Source: Chitinophagaceae bacterium
GTDB lineage: Bacteria; Bacteroidota; Bacteroidia; Chitinophagales; Chitinophagaceae
Assembly (NCBI GenBank): GCA_947447825.1
Contig: CANFLL010000034.1
Coordinates: forward strand, 1 to 39,501
Length of the DNA: 39,501 nucleotides
Direction of reading: 5' to 3'
Notes under the pieces: generated by a model
What the model saw: only the letters and a program-made list of their open reading frames with translations
What the model was told of the DNA's origin: nothing
Database searches by the model: none
Shown here: positions 1 through 8,563 of the stretch, one piece after another
How positions within the stretch are numbered: position 1 is the stretch's first letter
How the letters are laid out: each line of letters opens with the position of its first letter
Made by a program: the position numbers and the translations under genes

Positions 1-305
1 GTTGTGAAGTATTTTTGAAGAGGGTCGGAATTAGTTTTTGAATCTGGGAATGTGTCTAATAGCCCCATTTTATCCAAAAAATCGAACAGCGAAGTTCTAA
101 TCTCGTCAGTTGCTTCTGAGTCTTCTGATTGGTGGTAACTTATCAGGAACACATCATAAAAATGCCCAGATTCCCATTCAACAGGCTTAATATCTTCAAT
201 GGGTAAATACCCGAATGGGGTTTTCTGTTTTTGACCTATCAAGCTCTGATATTTTTTAACCATGCCCTGTGCTATTTCTTTAGTAGTCATCATCATTTTA
301 GTCAT
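1..305 (-). CDS. hypothetical protein, N-terminal part (runs off left edge)
   Basis: An open minus-strand frame begins at the ATG complementary to 303-305 and stays open to base 1, giving at least 101 residues. It begins MTKMMMTTKEIAQGMVKKY. The sequence is soluble-looking, mixed charged and aromatic (for example PIEDIKPVEWESGHFYDVF), with no signal peptide or membrane segment. Other in-frame ATGs (residues 4-6) lie just downstream, so the exact start is uncertain. I do not recognise the family. It belongs to the presumed island left of the tRNA fragment at 7606. Confidence 0.6.
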   Translation of the reverse strand, partial: MTKMMMTTKEIAQGMVKKYQSLIGQKQKTPFGYLPIEDIKPVEWESGHFYDVFLISYHQSEDSEATDEIRTSLFDFLDKMGLLDTFPDSKTNSDPLQKYFT

Positions 306-545
306 TTATAATTATCTCAGCCAGCTTATGTGTAAAGTAAAGTTTCATGGTGTTTGTTTATTATAAATATCATGTCCATCTGAAAACACCTAAATTATAT
401 TGATAGGATGTAGTAAAGGCGTTTTATAATATTTGGTGCTGTTTTCGCTGGAAGCTTAAATTGACAGAATGTGTAGTCAACGTTCCAAACACACCACACT
501 TTTGTTATTGGAGTGATAAACAACAAAATTGGAATGGAAGGTAAT

Positions 546-776
546 ATGATACACCACTATGATACATACAGCATATTAGTGGTAAACAAGCAATCGGTCA
601 TAAGAAGGATGTACACGCCATTTGAGGTGCTTTGTATTGAAAGTATTGATGAACTTGAATACGGGGCAAGCTTCTATGTGGATGAGGTGTTTCCTGATGA
701 GGATGATTTGTTGTTATTTAAAATCGGTGGCAACCTGTTTGCGTATAATCACTTTATTATTACCGAAAGAATTTAA
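546..776 (+). CDS. small hypothetical protein, convergent with Xre regulator
   Basis: The frame is open from a GTG at 513. The ATG at 546 is preferred because a GGAAGG purine run lies a few bases upstream; an ATG at 534 is also possible. The product from 546 is 76 residues (MIHHYDTYSILVVNK...), acidic in the middle (DEVFPDEDDLLLF), with no signal peptide or membrane span. Its 3' end overlaps by 4 nt the 3' end of the Xre gene on the other strand. That convergent layout is not the usual toxin-antitoxin operon order, so no such role is assigned. Family not recognised. Confidence 0.5.
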   Translation: MIHHYDTYSILVVNKQSVIRRMYTPFEVLCIESIDELEYGASFYVDEVFPDEDDLLLFKIGGNLFAYNHFIITERI

Positions 777-1003
777 TCTTCCAACTTTACCAATTCCGAT
801 ATAGTGATTTCTAAGCCTGCTGCTAGTGCCAATAAAGTGGTGTAGGTAGGGTTTATCTTGGCTTTTTCTATTCTGTGTATCTGGCTAATTTCAACCTCAG
901 CTTCATACGCCAACTGCTCCAGCGAAAGTTTCTTGGCTGTACGCAACAGCCTTAACCTCTCACCCAGCTTCGCAATTTGCTCCGTATTCCTGAGTTTATT
1001 CAT
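773..1003 (-). CDS. Xre-family helix-turn-helix regulator
   Basis: This 76-residue protein is essentially one Cro/C1-type HTH domain: GERLRLLRTAKKLSLEQLA, then AEVEISQIHRIEKAKINPT, then TLLALAAGLEITISELVKLE. The frame extends upstream to 1045, but the ATG at 1001-1003 (MNKLRNTEQIAKLGE) starts directly before the domain and leaves the palindrome at 1039-1054 outside the gene, so it is preferred. Single-domain Xre proteins of this kind usually bind their own promoter as dimers. The perfect palindrome about 36 bp upstream is a natural operator for autorepression. That link is inference from position. Confidence 0.85.
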   Translation of the reverse strand: MNKLRNTEQIAKLGERLRLLRTAKKLSLEQLAYEAEVEISQIHRIEKAKINPTYTTLLALAAGLEITISELVKLED

Positions 1004-1038
1004 TAATGCAAGAGTGGTGCATTTTGAAAAAAATATCA

Positions 1039-1054
1039 TAGGCATATATGCCTA
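1039..1054. promoter_or_regulatory. 16-bp perfect palindrome, likely Xre operator
   Basis: TAGGCATATATGCCTA is its own reverse complement. It lies 36 bp upstream of the Xre start codon on the minus strand, where a self-repression operator would sit. The symmetry and position are seen; binding is inferred. Confidence 0.6.
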
Positions 1055-1253
1055 AATGAAAAATACTTCATATTATTGCCACCTATATTTCACTAGTGTT
1101 AAATAACCCTTTCAATGTTGGTCGTATTTTGGATTGAATACTTAAAAGTGTTTAAGGGATATTTTATTAGGGTTAAGGGTCAGAAACAATTAAAAAATGG
1201 CATTAGAGATATGACTTTCAAGTGTGTAATTGTTAATTTAAAATAATATTAAA

Positions 1254-1451
1254 GTGAGTAATAATCAAAAGCAGCCAACATTTGAAATGGCTAAAAGCAG
1301 AATCAAGGATTTTGCAAATGAGTTTTTACAAGAAATGGAAAAAATTCAGATTGTAGCATCTGATGAAAATAATATCACAATTGCTTTGGCAGAAAAGCAT
1401 CTTTTAAAAGTAACAACTGAATTTCAAAAGTTAATAAAATTAATAAAATGA
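1254..1451 (+). CDS. small hypothetical protein (65 aa)
   Basis: It starts at GTG 1254; no better ATG precedes the conserved-looking body. The 65-residue product is charged and probably helical (KSRIKDFANEFLQEMEKIQ ... EKHLLKVTTEFQKLIKLIK), which suggests a short coiled coil. There is no signal peptide. Its TGA overlaps the ATG of the next small gene (ATGA at 1448-1451), so the two are probably translationally coupled. With the 110-residue gene and the large adhesin downstream it forms a compact same-strand run. Family not recognised. Confidence 0.6.
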   Translation: MSNNQKQPTFEMAKSRIKDFANEFLQEMEKIQIVASDENNITIALAEKHLLKVTTEFQKLIKLIK

Positions 1452-1612
1452 TTAATGAAGACGTATTAAGGTCTGTACTACACTCGCTTACTGGATTCAT
1501 TTATACTGAAATGAAAAAGGGCAAAACAGAAAAAGAAAAAGTAGAGTTAGATAAATACGAGGTCGAGTTTAAGAAATTGATTAATGAAAAACTGATTGAA
1601 GAAAATAAATAA
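1448..1612 (+). CDS. small hypothetical protein (54 aa), coupled to the gene before it
   Basis: The ATG at 1448 overlaps the TGA of the preceding gene and the frame closes at TAA 1610-1612, giving 54 residues. The sequence begins MINEDVLRSVLHSLTGFIY and then becomes Lys/Glu-rich (EMKKGKTEKEKVELDKYEVE), so it is probably helical. Only 7 nt separate it from the next start. The ATGA overlap and tight spacing on both sides support real translation despite its size. No known family is evident. Confidence 0.5.
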   Translation: MINEDVLRSVLHSLTGFIYTEMKKGKTEKEKVELDKYEVEFKKLINEKLIEENK

Positions 1613-1619
1613 TTTTTAA

Positions 1620-1952
1620 ATGAAAAAACTAAGCGATTTATCTCTTAAAGAAATAGTTGAGATGCTTAATACTAGAACTACAACAGAAATGATAGTTGAT
1701 AGAGTTGTATTAGGTTTTGAGAATATAGAAAAAGTATTTAGAGGGCGAAGGCTTGATACATATTTTACAATACCACTTCTTTTACCATTTGATACCAATA
1801 TAGAAAAATTGTTTGCATATTCTCCAAACGACACAAAAGGAATATGGATGAATATTGAAGCTATTACTTATGCAAGTGATGGAACAGTTTACTATAAAGC
1901 CAATGATAAAAATACCTTTTATGTGAATTTATATTTTGAACAAAATAATTAA
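1620..1952 (+). CDS. hypothetical protein (110 aa) upstream of cysteine-repeat adhesin
   Basis: It begins MKKLSDLSLKEIVEMLNTR and has no signal peptide: the Lys-rich start is followed by an amphipathic segment, not a hydrophobic core. The C-terminal half is rich in aromatic and beta-type residues (GIWMNIEAITYASDGTVYY, then NTFYVNLYFEQNN). Only 9 nt separate its stop from the ATG of the adhesin at 1962, so the two are probably cotranscribed. Function unknown; being in an operon with a secreted giant adhesin may mean an accessory role, but nothing in the sequence proves it. Confidence 0.65.
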   Translation: MKKLSDLSLKEIVEMLNTRTTTEMIVDRVVLGFENIEKVFRGRRLDTYFTIPLLLPFDTNIEKLFAYSPNDTKGIWMNIEAITYASDGTVYYKANDKNTFYVNLYFEQNN

Positions 1953-1961
1953 AACTAAATT

Positions 1962-4900
1962 ATGAAATTAAAAATACTAACAATTCTGATTTTTTTATTG
2001 ATTACTTATTCTAGTCGGTCAATTGCACAGAACCAATGTGGATGTGACTATAGTGGTTGTCCTGTAAATATCCAAGGGGTGACATATTTTGATGTTTATT
2101 ATGGTTCCAATGTAACACTAACAGCGCCTCAATTTCCAAGTCATTATCTATCTGGTAATTCTATTGTTTTTTGGATGTCAGCTTCTTATTTGACACCAGA
2201 CTGGCCAACTAACTTGAATAATAAGACAAATGTAAGAATTCTTTCTCAACAATTAGGGTCGGTTGGCGGAGGTCAAAGCACTACTTTCGACCCTTATAAC
2301 CTCGCAGCAAAATTATTTGGTAATGGAAATGGAAGGTACGATGTATATCCCAATCCAGATGTGTATTTCCTTGCTAACGGTAATAGTTATGGCAATTATT
2401 ATCCTTCAAATGAATGTTGGTTTGGAAGGTCATATCGAGTTCATTTTTTAAATATTCCTACACCTAGTATTACTAATAGTAATTTATCTATCTGGAAAGG
2501 ACAAACTACTGTTTTAAACGCACAAACAAATGTGGGTACGATACAATGGTATACTAATGCAACTTTTGGAAATTTGCTTGGAACAGGAAACTCAATTTCA
2601 GTAACACCCTCAACTACAACTACCTATTATGCAAGGGTTCAAAACGGTACTAGTGGATTAGTTTCAACATTTTCTGACTTTATTCCAGTTACCGTTACAA
2701 TTATGCAGCCAACAACAAACCATTATATACTTTCAGGTTGCAATAGTGTTGTGCATAATTCAATGGTCTACACATCTTCTACAACTTTTACTGATACGAT
2801 TAAGAGCTATCAGGGTTTTGATAGTGTTTATAATATATATGACATTCAAGTAAACATAATAAATCCAACTACAAATCAAACTAATATTAGTGGTTGCAAT
2901 AGTGTTGCTTATAATGGTGAATTGTATACCAAATCTATATTGTTAACTGATACAATAAAAAGTTATCAAGGTTGTGATAGCATTTACAATATGACTAACA
3001 TAATGGTCAATTCAATAAATCCTTCAACCTATAATTTTAAATACACTAATTGTAGTAACGTTAACTATAACGGAGTAAATTATACTTCATCAACTCAGTT
3101 TATTGACACAATTCGGAGCTATCAAGGGTGCGATAGTATATATAACAATGTAACAATTAATATAAATCCAATAACACCGATAACAAACTATGTAGCCTTA
3201 TCTGGTTGTAATCAAGTTACTTATGATGGTGTAAGCTATACTAACTCTACTGTTGCTTTCGATACAGTTCGAAGCTACCAAGGATGTGATAGCATTTATA
3301 ATGTATTGCTAATAACAATCAATAACATTACTCCGACAACAAAAACATCCTATGTAAGAGGGTGTAATAGTGTAGTGTTTAATAGTAAAATTTACACAAG
3401 TTCTACTTCTGTAGTCGACACAATCAGGAGTTTCCAAGGATGTGACAGTATTTATAATGTTACTAATTTAATAATCAATAAGGTAGTCCCAAAAATAGTT
3501 AGTCAAAATATTACTGGTTGTAATAATGTTACTTATAACGGGAAGACTTACTCTTCTACAAACTTTGTAAAGGATACACTAAGAAGTTATCAAGGTTGTG
3601 ATAGTATCTATAGAACAACACTTATAATAATTAATAAGATTAATCCTGTCACCAAAAACACTAATATAAACAGTTGTAGCAGTGTTGTTTATAACTCTAA
3701 AACATACACTAAGTCTAGTGTTCTCATTGATACTGTTCGTAGTTATCAAGGCTGTGATAGTATTTATAACGTAGTAACGATAACAATAAATCCAATAAAT
3801 GCTATCACTAAAACAGTAAATTATTCAGGATGTACAAGTTATTTATATAAAGGACACGTTTACAATACATCAACAACTGTTACTGATACCTTGAAAAGTG
3901 TAAGTGGGTGTGATAGTATTTATAACGTTGCAAGCATAAAGATTCTTTCAACATCGGTCTCAACTACAAAAGCGAGTATTTGTGCAGGAAGCTCTTATAT
4001 TTTCAACGGTAACACTTATACTACATCTGGAATATATACTGCACATATTACCAATGCAATTGGTTGCGATAGTGCTGCGACTTTGAACTTGACCGTAAAA
4101 GCAATTAGTACAAGCACCACAAATGCAAGCATCTGTACGGGCGGCAGTTACACCTTCAATGGTACAAGTTACACAAAAGCAGGTAGTTATACTGTACATC
4201 TTAACAATAGTGTTGGTTGTGATAGTGCTGCAACATTGAATTTGATTGTCAAGTCTCCAAGTACTAGTTCCACAAATGCAAGTATCTGCTCGGGCGGTAC
4301 TTATACTTTCAATGGGTCAACCTATACAACGGCAGGTAGTTACACTGCACACCTTACAAATGCAGCAGGTTGCGATAGTGCGGCAACGTTGAATTTGATT
4401 GTCAAGTCTCCAAGTACTAGTTCCACGAATGCAAGCATCTGCGCTGGTGGTTCTTATACGTTCAATGGTACGACCTACACGAAAGCAGGAAGCTACACTT
4501 TTCACCTGATAAATTCAGTTAGTTGTGATAGCGCAGCTACTTTGAATTTAACAGTGAAGGCAACAAGTACAAGTACCACTAATGCGAGTATTTGTTTAGG
4601 GGGTTCTTATACCTTCAATGGTTCAAATTATACTAAAGCGGGCAGCTATACTGCACACCTTACAAATTCAGTTGGTTGTGATAGTGCAGCTACTTTGAAT
4701 CTTTCTGTAAAAGCAACAAGTACAAGCACTACAAACGCAAGCATTTGTGCTGGAGCAAGCTATATATTCAATGGTTCTACCTATACTCAGGCAGGAACAT
4801 ATACGGCACATCTAACAAATTCAGTTGGTTGTGATAGTGCAGCAACTTTAATATTGACCGTAAAAGCATTGAGTACAAGTATAACCAATGCAAGTATCTG

Positions 4901-7370
4901 TTCTGGAGGCTCATACACCTTTAACGGTACTTCTTATAGTATATCAGGTCGATATACGGCACATCTGAGTAATTCAGTTGGTTGTGACAGTACAGCTACT
5001 CTAAACTTGACAGTTAAGTCACTTTCAACATCTACAACTAATGCAAGTATTTGTGTAGGAGGTAGCTATACTTTTAACGGAACAGTTTACACAACGTCAG
5101 GAATTTATGTAAAACACCTTTCAAATGCAGTAGGTTGTGATAGTGCCGCTACTCTAGTCTTAACTGTAAAATCAACAAGTACAAGCACTACAAATGCTAG
5201 CATCTGCGCTAATAGTAGTTACACATTTAATGGTTCTACCTTCACTAAAGCAGGCAGCTATACTGCACATTTGACAAATGCGGTAGGTTGTGATAGTGCT
5301 GCAACATTAATACTAACTGTTAAATCAACTAGTACAAGCACCACCAATGCAAGCATCTGTGCGGGGGGTAGTTATATTTTTAATGGATTGGCTTACACTT
5401 CTGCTGGTACTTACAAAGTAACCCTTACCAATAGTACTGGTTGTGATAGTGTTGCTTCGCTAAATTTGACAGTCAAAGCTACAACTGCATCTACAACGAC
5501 AGCTAGTGTTAAGCTTGGAGATAGTTATTTGTTTAATGGAACAAGTTATACTGCATCTGGAACCTATACTGCCCATCTAACTAATAGCGTAGGCTGTGAT
5601 AGCGTTGCCACCTTAAGGCTAACTGTAATTAATCCAACAAGTTCTTCTGTTACAGCAAGTATATGTACAGGAGGTAATTATTTATTTAATGGAGCAAGTT
5701 ATACTACTGCTGGTACTTATACTGCTCATCTGACAAATGCTGCTGGAGGGGATAGTATTGTTACACTGATTCTTATTGTTAATCAGCCAACATCTTCAAC
5801 AACGAATGCAAGTATTTGCGCAGGAAGTTCATACACTTTTAATGGCTCTACTTACACAAGTGCTGGTAGTTACATAAAGCACTTAACCAATAGTTTAGGT
5901 TGCGATAGTGCAGCTACCTTAAATTTGAAAGTAAATGCAACTAGCACAAGCACAACAAATGCAAGTATCTGCACAGGAGGAGCATACACCTTTAATGGTT
6001 CTACTTATACTAGTGCAGGTAGCTACACTGCACACCTAACAAACAGTTTGGGTTGTGATAGCACAGCAACTTTAGTTCTTACTGTGAAGAAAGCATCAGC
6101 TACTACTACGAATGCTAGTATATGTATTGGTAGCAGTTATACTTTCAATGGAACAACCTACACAAAGGCAGGTTCTTACATAGCACATCTAACAAATGCG
6201 GTGGGTTGCGATAGTGTGGCAACATTGGTATTAGTAATTAAGTCAGCAACTACAAGTACTACCAATGCAAGCATTTGCCTTGGAGGTTCTTACACCTTAA
6301 ATGGTGCGGTTTACAATACTTCTGGAACGTATACTGCGCATTTAACAAATGCAGCTGGTTGTGATAGTGCCGCTACTTTAAACTTAACAGTTAAATCAAC
6401 TAGCACAAGTACTACCAATGCAAGCATTTGCCTTGGAGGTTCTTACACTTTTAATGGGTCTATTTATTCAGTTGCAGGCAGCTACACTGCACACCTCACC
6501 AATAGCCTTGGTTGCGATAGTACAGCTAACTTGGTGTTAGTAGTAAAAACACCGAGTACAAGTACTACCAATGTTAGTATCTGCGCAGGAGGTAGTTATG
6601 CCTTCAATGGCAATACTTATACTAAAGCAGGTTCTTACATAGCACACCTAACTAATGCAGTTGGTTGTGACAGTATTGCAACTCTGAACTTGATTGTGAA
6701 GCCAAATAGTAAGGATACAATAATAATTTCAACGGCAACACCTTACACTTGGCATGGTACTACTTACACAAAGAGTGGTATTTATACTTTCGACACCCTG
6801 AACAGTGTGGGTTGTGATTCATTAACTACACTAGTATTAAATTCTACTTTGCCAATTAGCTTCAAGGATTTCATTGCTTATAGCAACACAAATTCAATAT
6901 TGCTTAACTGGAATACATCCATAGAAGTTAACACAATTAACTTCGTAATCCAACACAGTGTTGATGGCAAAAGCTTCACCAATATTGGCAGCGTAAATGC
7001 TATTGGTAATGGGGCAAATAACTATGATTTTACTGACAAAAACCCAATTAGTGGCACTAACTATTACCGCTTGCAAAGCATTGATAAGAATGGTGCAGTA
7101 AGCTACAGTAAGGTTGTAACTGTTCAATTTGCTAATGCTAACCGCTTTACGGTTTATCCTAACCCTGCTAAGAATGTGTTGACCATTTCGGGCGAACACA
7201 TCGTAAGGGTTCAGGTGTTAAATAATATGGGTAGGGTTGTTAATACACAGTCCCTACACGATGCTAAAAATCCATTAATAACAGTTGATAGGTTATCTGC
7301 TGGTGTATACCATCTTAGAATACAAACAATGGATGGTAATTCAAACACTGTTGGATTCATCAAACAGTAA
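1962..7370 (+). CDS. giant cysteine-repeat surface protein with T9SS type A sorting domain
   Basis: This is an 1802-residue secreted protein. A signal peptide (about residues 1-22, ending SRSIAQ) is followed by a Cys-rich N-terminal region and an Ig-like segment near residues 170-245. Next come eight 52-residue repeats (residues about 250-665, core SYQGCDSIYN) and nineteen 51-residue repeats (about 666-1630, core TNASICxGGSYTFNG ... GCDSAATLNLTV). Most repeats carry two Cys, which could form one disulfide each. A C-terminal beta-sandwich (NWNTSIEVNTINFVIQHS) precedes the typical T9SS sorting domain (FTVYPNPAKNVLTISG ... LSAGVYHLRIQT). Known family behaviour: export through the outer membrane by T9SS, cleavage of the C-terminal domain and surface anchoring. 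Adhesion is inferred from the repeat architecture. It lies inside the presumed island and has its own terminator. Confidence 0.9.
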   Translation: MKLKILTILIFLLITYSSRSIAQNQCGCDYSGCPVNIQGVTYFDVYYGSNVTLTAPQFPSHYLSGNSIVFWMSASYLTPDWPTNLNNKTNVRILSQQLGSVGGGQSTTFDPYNLAAKLFGNGNGRYDVYPNPDVYFLANGNSYGNYYPSNECWFGRSYRVHFLNIPTPSITNSNLSIWKGQTTVLNAQTNVGTIQWYTNATFGNLLGTGNSISVTPSTTTTYYARVQNGTSGLVSTFSDFIPVTVTIMQPTTNHYILSGCNSVVHNSMVYTSSTTFTDTIKSYQGFDSVYNIYDIQVNIINPTTNQTNISGCNSVAYNGELYTKSILLTDTIKSYQGCDSIYNMTNIMVNSINPSTYNFKYTNCSNVNYNGVNYTSSTQFIDTIRSYQGCDSIYNNVTININPITPITNYVALSGCNQVTYDGVSYTNSTVAFDTVRSYQGCDSIYNVLLITINNITPTTKTSYVRGCNSVVFNSKIYTSSTSVVDTIRSFQGCDSIYNVTNLIINKVVPKIVSQNITGCNNVTYNGKTYSSTNFVKDTLRSYQGCDSIYRTTLIIINKINPVTKNTNINSCSSVVYNSKTYTKSSVLIDTVRSYQGCDSIYNVVTITINPINAITKTVNYSGCTSYLYKGHVYNTSTTVTDTLKSVSGCDSIYNVASIKILSTSVSTTKASICAGSSYIFNGNTYTTSGIYTAHITNAIGCDSAATLNLTVKAISTSTTNASICTGGSYTFNGTSYTKAGSYTVHLNNSVGCDSAATLNLIVKSPSTSSTNASICSGGTYTFNGSTYTTAGSYTAHLTNAAGCDSAATLNLIVKSPSTSSTNASICAGGSYTFNGTTYTKAGSYTFHLINSVSCDSAATLNLTVKATSTSTTNASICLGGSYTFNGSNYTKAGSYTAHLTNSVGCDSAATLNLSVKATSTSTTNASICAGASYIFNGSTYTQAGTYTAHLTNSVGCDSAATLILTVKALSTSITNASICSGGSYTFNGTSYSISGRYTAHLSNSVGCDSTATLNLTVKSLSTSTTNASICVGGSYTFNGTVYTTSGIYVKHLSNAVGCDSAATLVLTVKSTSTSTTNASICANSSYTFNGSTFTKAGSYTAHLTNAVGCDSAATLILTVKSTSTSTTNASICAGGSYIFNGLAYTSAGTYKVTLTNSTGCDSVASLNLTVKATTASTTTASVKLGDSYLFNGTSYTASGTYTAHLTNSVGCDSVATLRLTVINPTSSSVTASICTGGNYLFNGASYTTAGTYTAHLTNAAGGDSIVTLILIVNQPTSSTTNASICAGSSYTFNGSTYTSAGSYIKHLTNSLGCDSAATLNLKVNATSTSTTNASICTGGAYTFNGSTYTSAGSYTAHLTNSLGCDSTATLVLTVKKASATTTNASICIGSSYTFNGTTYTKAGSYIAHLTNAVGCDSVATLVLVIKSATTSTTNASICLGGSYTLNGAVYNTSGTYTAHLTNAAGCDSAATLNLTVKSTSTSTTNASICLGGSYTFNGSIYSVAGSYTAHLTNSLGCDSTANLVLVVKTPSTSTTNVSICAGGSYAFNGNTYTKAGSYIAHLTNAVGCDSIATLNLIVKPNSKDTIIISTATPYTWHGTTYTKSGIYTFDTLNSVGCDSLTTLVLNSTLPISFKDFIAYSNTNSILLNWNTSIEVNTINFVIQHSVDGKSFTNIGSVNAIGNGANNYDFTDKNPISGTNYYRLQSIDKNGAVSYSKVVTVQFANANRFTVYPNPAKNVLTISGEHIVRVQVLNNMGRVVNTQSLHDAKNPLITVDRLSAGVYHLRIQTMDGNSNTVGFIKQ
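2709..3956 (+). repeat. eight in-gene 156-bp repeats (type A, GCDSIYN)
   Basis: Eight consecutive units of about 52 codons lie inside the adhesin gene. Each has a first Cys near residue 11 and a second in the QGCDSIYN motif. Unit 1 has QGFDSVYN and so lacks the second Cys. The units are well diverged at DNA level, so the expansion is not recent. Confidence 0.85.
3957..6851 (+). repeat. nineteen in-gene 153-bp repeats (type B, ASICxGGSYTFNG)
   Basis: Nineteen consecutive units of 51 codons follow the type A block. The pattern is ASIC-x-GG-SYTFNG, then YT-x-AG-x-Y, then GCDSAATL. Unit 11 (from 5484) lacks the first Cys, unit 12 (from 5637) lacks the second (AGGDSI), and the last unit lacks the first. 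Neighbouring units 2-4 share long near-identical DNA, which suggests some recent unit duplication. Confidence 0.88.
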
Positions 7371-7394
7371 ATAAGGTTAACTTATAAATTCAAG

Positions 7395-7425
7395 TGCAGC
7401 TACTTTAATTGGTAGCTGCATTTTT
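7395..7425 (+). terminator. rho-independent terminator of the cysteine-repeat adhesin
   Basis: A perfect 9-bp stem (TGCAGCTAC at 7395-7403 with GTAGCTGCA at 7412-7420) is followed by TTTTTGTTTT, 25 nt after the adhesin stop codon. Confidence 0.85.
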
Positions 7426-7605
7426 GTTTTAAGGCAATGAATTAAGCTGATATAGATTATGGTAAAGCTGTCAAAAACCACTTTAGTTATGCAGCTTTTT
7501 TGAGTGCACTTAATGAGTGTCATTTTGCTCGAAAATGCTACAATTTGCACACCCAAAATGTAAATTCATAACTGAAATGAACCTATTTTAGTACGCCTTT
7601 TATCC

Positions 7606-7648
7606 ACTCTTAATCATCGGGTCCAGAGTTCGAGCCTCTGCGGAATCA
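7606..7648 (+). other. 3' fragment of tRNA-Lys(CTT): candidate attachment site (attR)
   Basis: The stretch matches a tRNA from the anticodon loop (ACTCTTAATCATC, anticodon CTT) through the variable loop, a complete T arm (CAGAG, TTCGAGC, CTCTG at 7624-7640), the 3' acceptor strand CGGAATC and discriminator A at 7648. Upstream there is no D arm, no 5' anticodon strand and no matching 5' acceptor strand (GATTCCG), so the gene is not intact. Integrases of the tyrosine family commonly use tRNA 3' ends and leave such a duplicate at the far end of the element. Because the fragment is the 3' end on the plus strand, the element would lie to its left, with the whole tRNA beyond the window. Confidence 0.75.
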
Positions 7649-7658
7649 CAGGTTATTA

Positions 7659-7688
7659 AAGGGTTTCATTTAATGAAGCCCTTTTTTT
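7659..7688 (+). terminator. terminator behind the tRNA-Lys fragment
   Basis: An 11-bp stem (AAGGGTTTCAT at 7659-7669 with ATGAAGCCCTT at 7673-7683, one G-T pair) with a 3-nt loop is followed by a T run. Its place 10 nt after the tRNA fragment suggests it is the original terminator of the disrupted tRNA gene. Confidence 0.8.
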
Positions 7689-7814
7689 ATGTTTTCAAAT
7701 TCTAGGTTTCCAAATATTCCTTCCTTTAAATCATTTTTCAAAAAGTGTTAGATGCATTTTAGCTGAATCATCTAATTTTCAATGATGAAAGAAAGTTTTA
7801 GGCAATTATTATTT

Positions 7815-8393
7815 TTATAAACCTGAGAGAAAATTGATTAGTTTACTTACAGCTTTTTTTCGGTGACTGTAGTTGTTCTTTTCGTCCATGGTCATCTCCG
7901 CAAAGGTTTGGGTAGCCCCTTCTGGAACAAAAATAGGGTCATACCCAAAGCCTTGCTGGCCAATTTGTTGAAACAAGATGTGTCCTTTGCAAATACCCTC
8001 AAATAAATGTTCTTCACCATCAAGTATCAACGAAATTACAGTTCTGAATTGAGCCGTTCTGCTGGTAATATTTTCAAGACTTAATAATAGTTTATCAATA
8101 TTAGCCTGAAAATCTCTTCCTTCGCCAGCATATCGAGCACTTTTTACGCCGGGCTCACCATTTAATGCAGCCACTTCTAAGCCAGTATCTTCACTAAATA
8201 CATTTTGATTGGTTAATTGATGAATTACAGTAGATTTTTCTGTAGCATTAGCTTCTAAAGTATCATGGGGTTCAGGAATATCGATATTTATTCCTGCTTC
8301 AGAAAGAGTTATGATTTTAAACTTACCTTCTGTGACCTTTCTTATTTCGTTTACCTTATTCTGATTGTTAGTTGCAAATATTAAAGTGCGCAT
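7815..8393 (-). CDS. rdgB: XTP/dITP diphosphatase (RdgB/HAM1 family)
   Basis: This 192-residue cytosolic enzyme hydrolyses non-canonical purine nucleoside triphosphates (dITP, XTP) to the monophosphate and pyrophosphate, keeping them out of DNA and RNA. Family motifs are in order: the N-terminal substrate loop LIFATNNQNKVNEIRK, the catalytic acidic patch FSEDTGLEVAALNGEPGVKS followed by ARYAG, the GYDPIFVPEGATQTFAEM segment, and the C-terminal NNYSHRKKAV. Length is normal for the family (about 190-200). The start ATG at 8391-8393 directly precedes the conserved beta strand. It is the first core gene to the right of the presumed island boundary and lies downstream of the 187-residue gene on the same strand (170-nt gap). 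Confidence 0.95.
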   Translation of the reverse strand: MRTLIFATNNQNKVNEIRKVTEGKFKIITLSEAGINIDIPEPHDTLEANATEKSTVIHQLTNQNVFSEDTGLEVAALNGEPGVKSARYAGEGRDFQANIDKLLLSLENITSRTAQFRTVISLILDGEEHLFEGICKGHILFQQIGQQGFGYDPIFVPEGATQTFAEMTMDEKNNYSHRKKAVSKLINFLSGL

Positions 8394-8563
8394 ATAGTTT
8401 ATTAATAGTTATTTGTGAATAGTTGAAGCTGAAAGGTGAATGTTTAGAGCTTGAGTTGTCATTTTTTCCGAAAGTGTATAGATACAAATCAAATTCAATT
8501 TATCCCTTTTGACCTTCTACTCATAAATGTTGACTTTCAATTTTTTGTCTTTCAACTTGTAGC

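Noticed and set aside
513-1003. Toxin-antitoxin pair (small protein plus Xre regulator)
   Set aside because: The genes are convergent with overlapping 3' ends, not a cotranscribed pair, and the small protein shows no toxin motif.
7548-7648. Intact tRNA-Lys gene
   Set aside because: No D arm, 5' anticodon strand or 5' acceptor strand can be found upstream of the 3' part; only a fragment is present.
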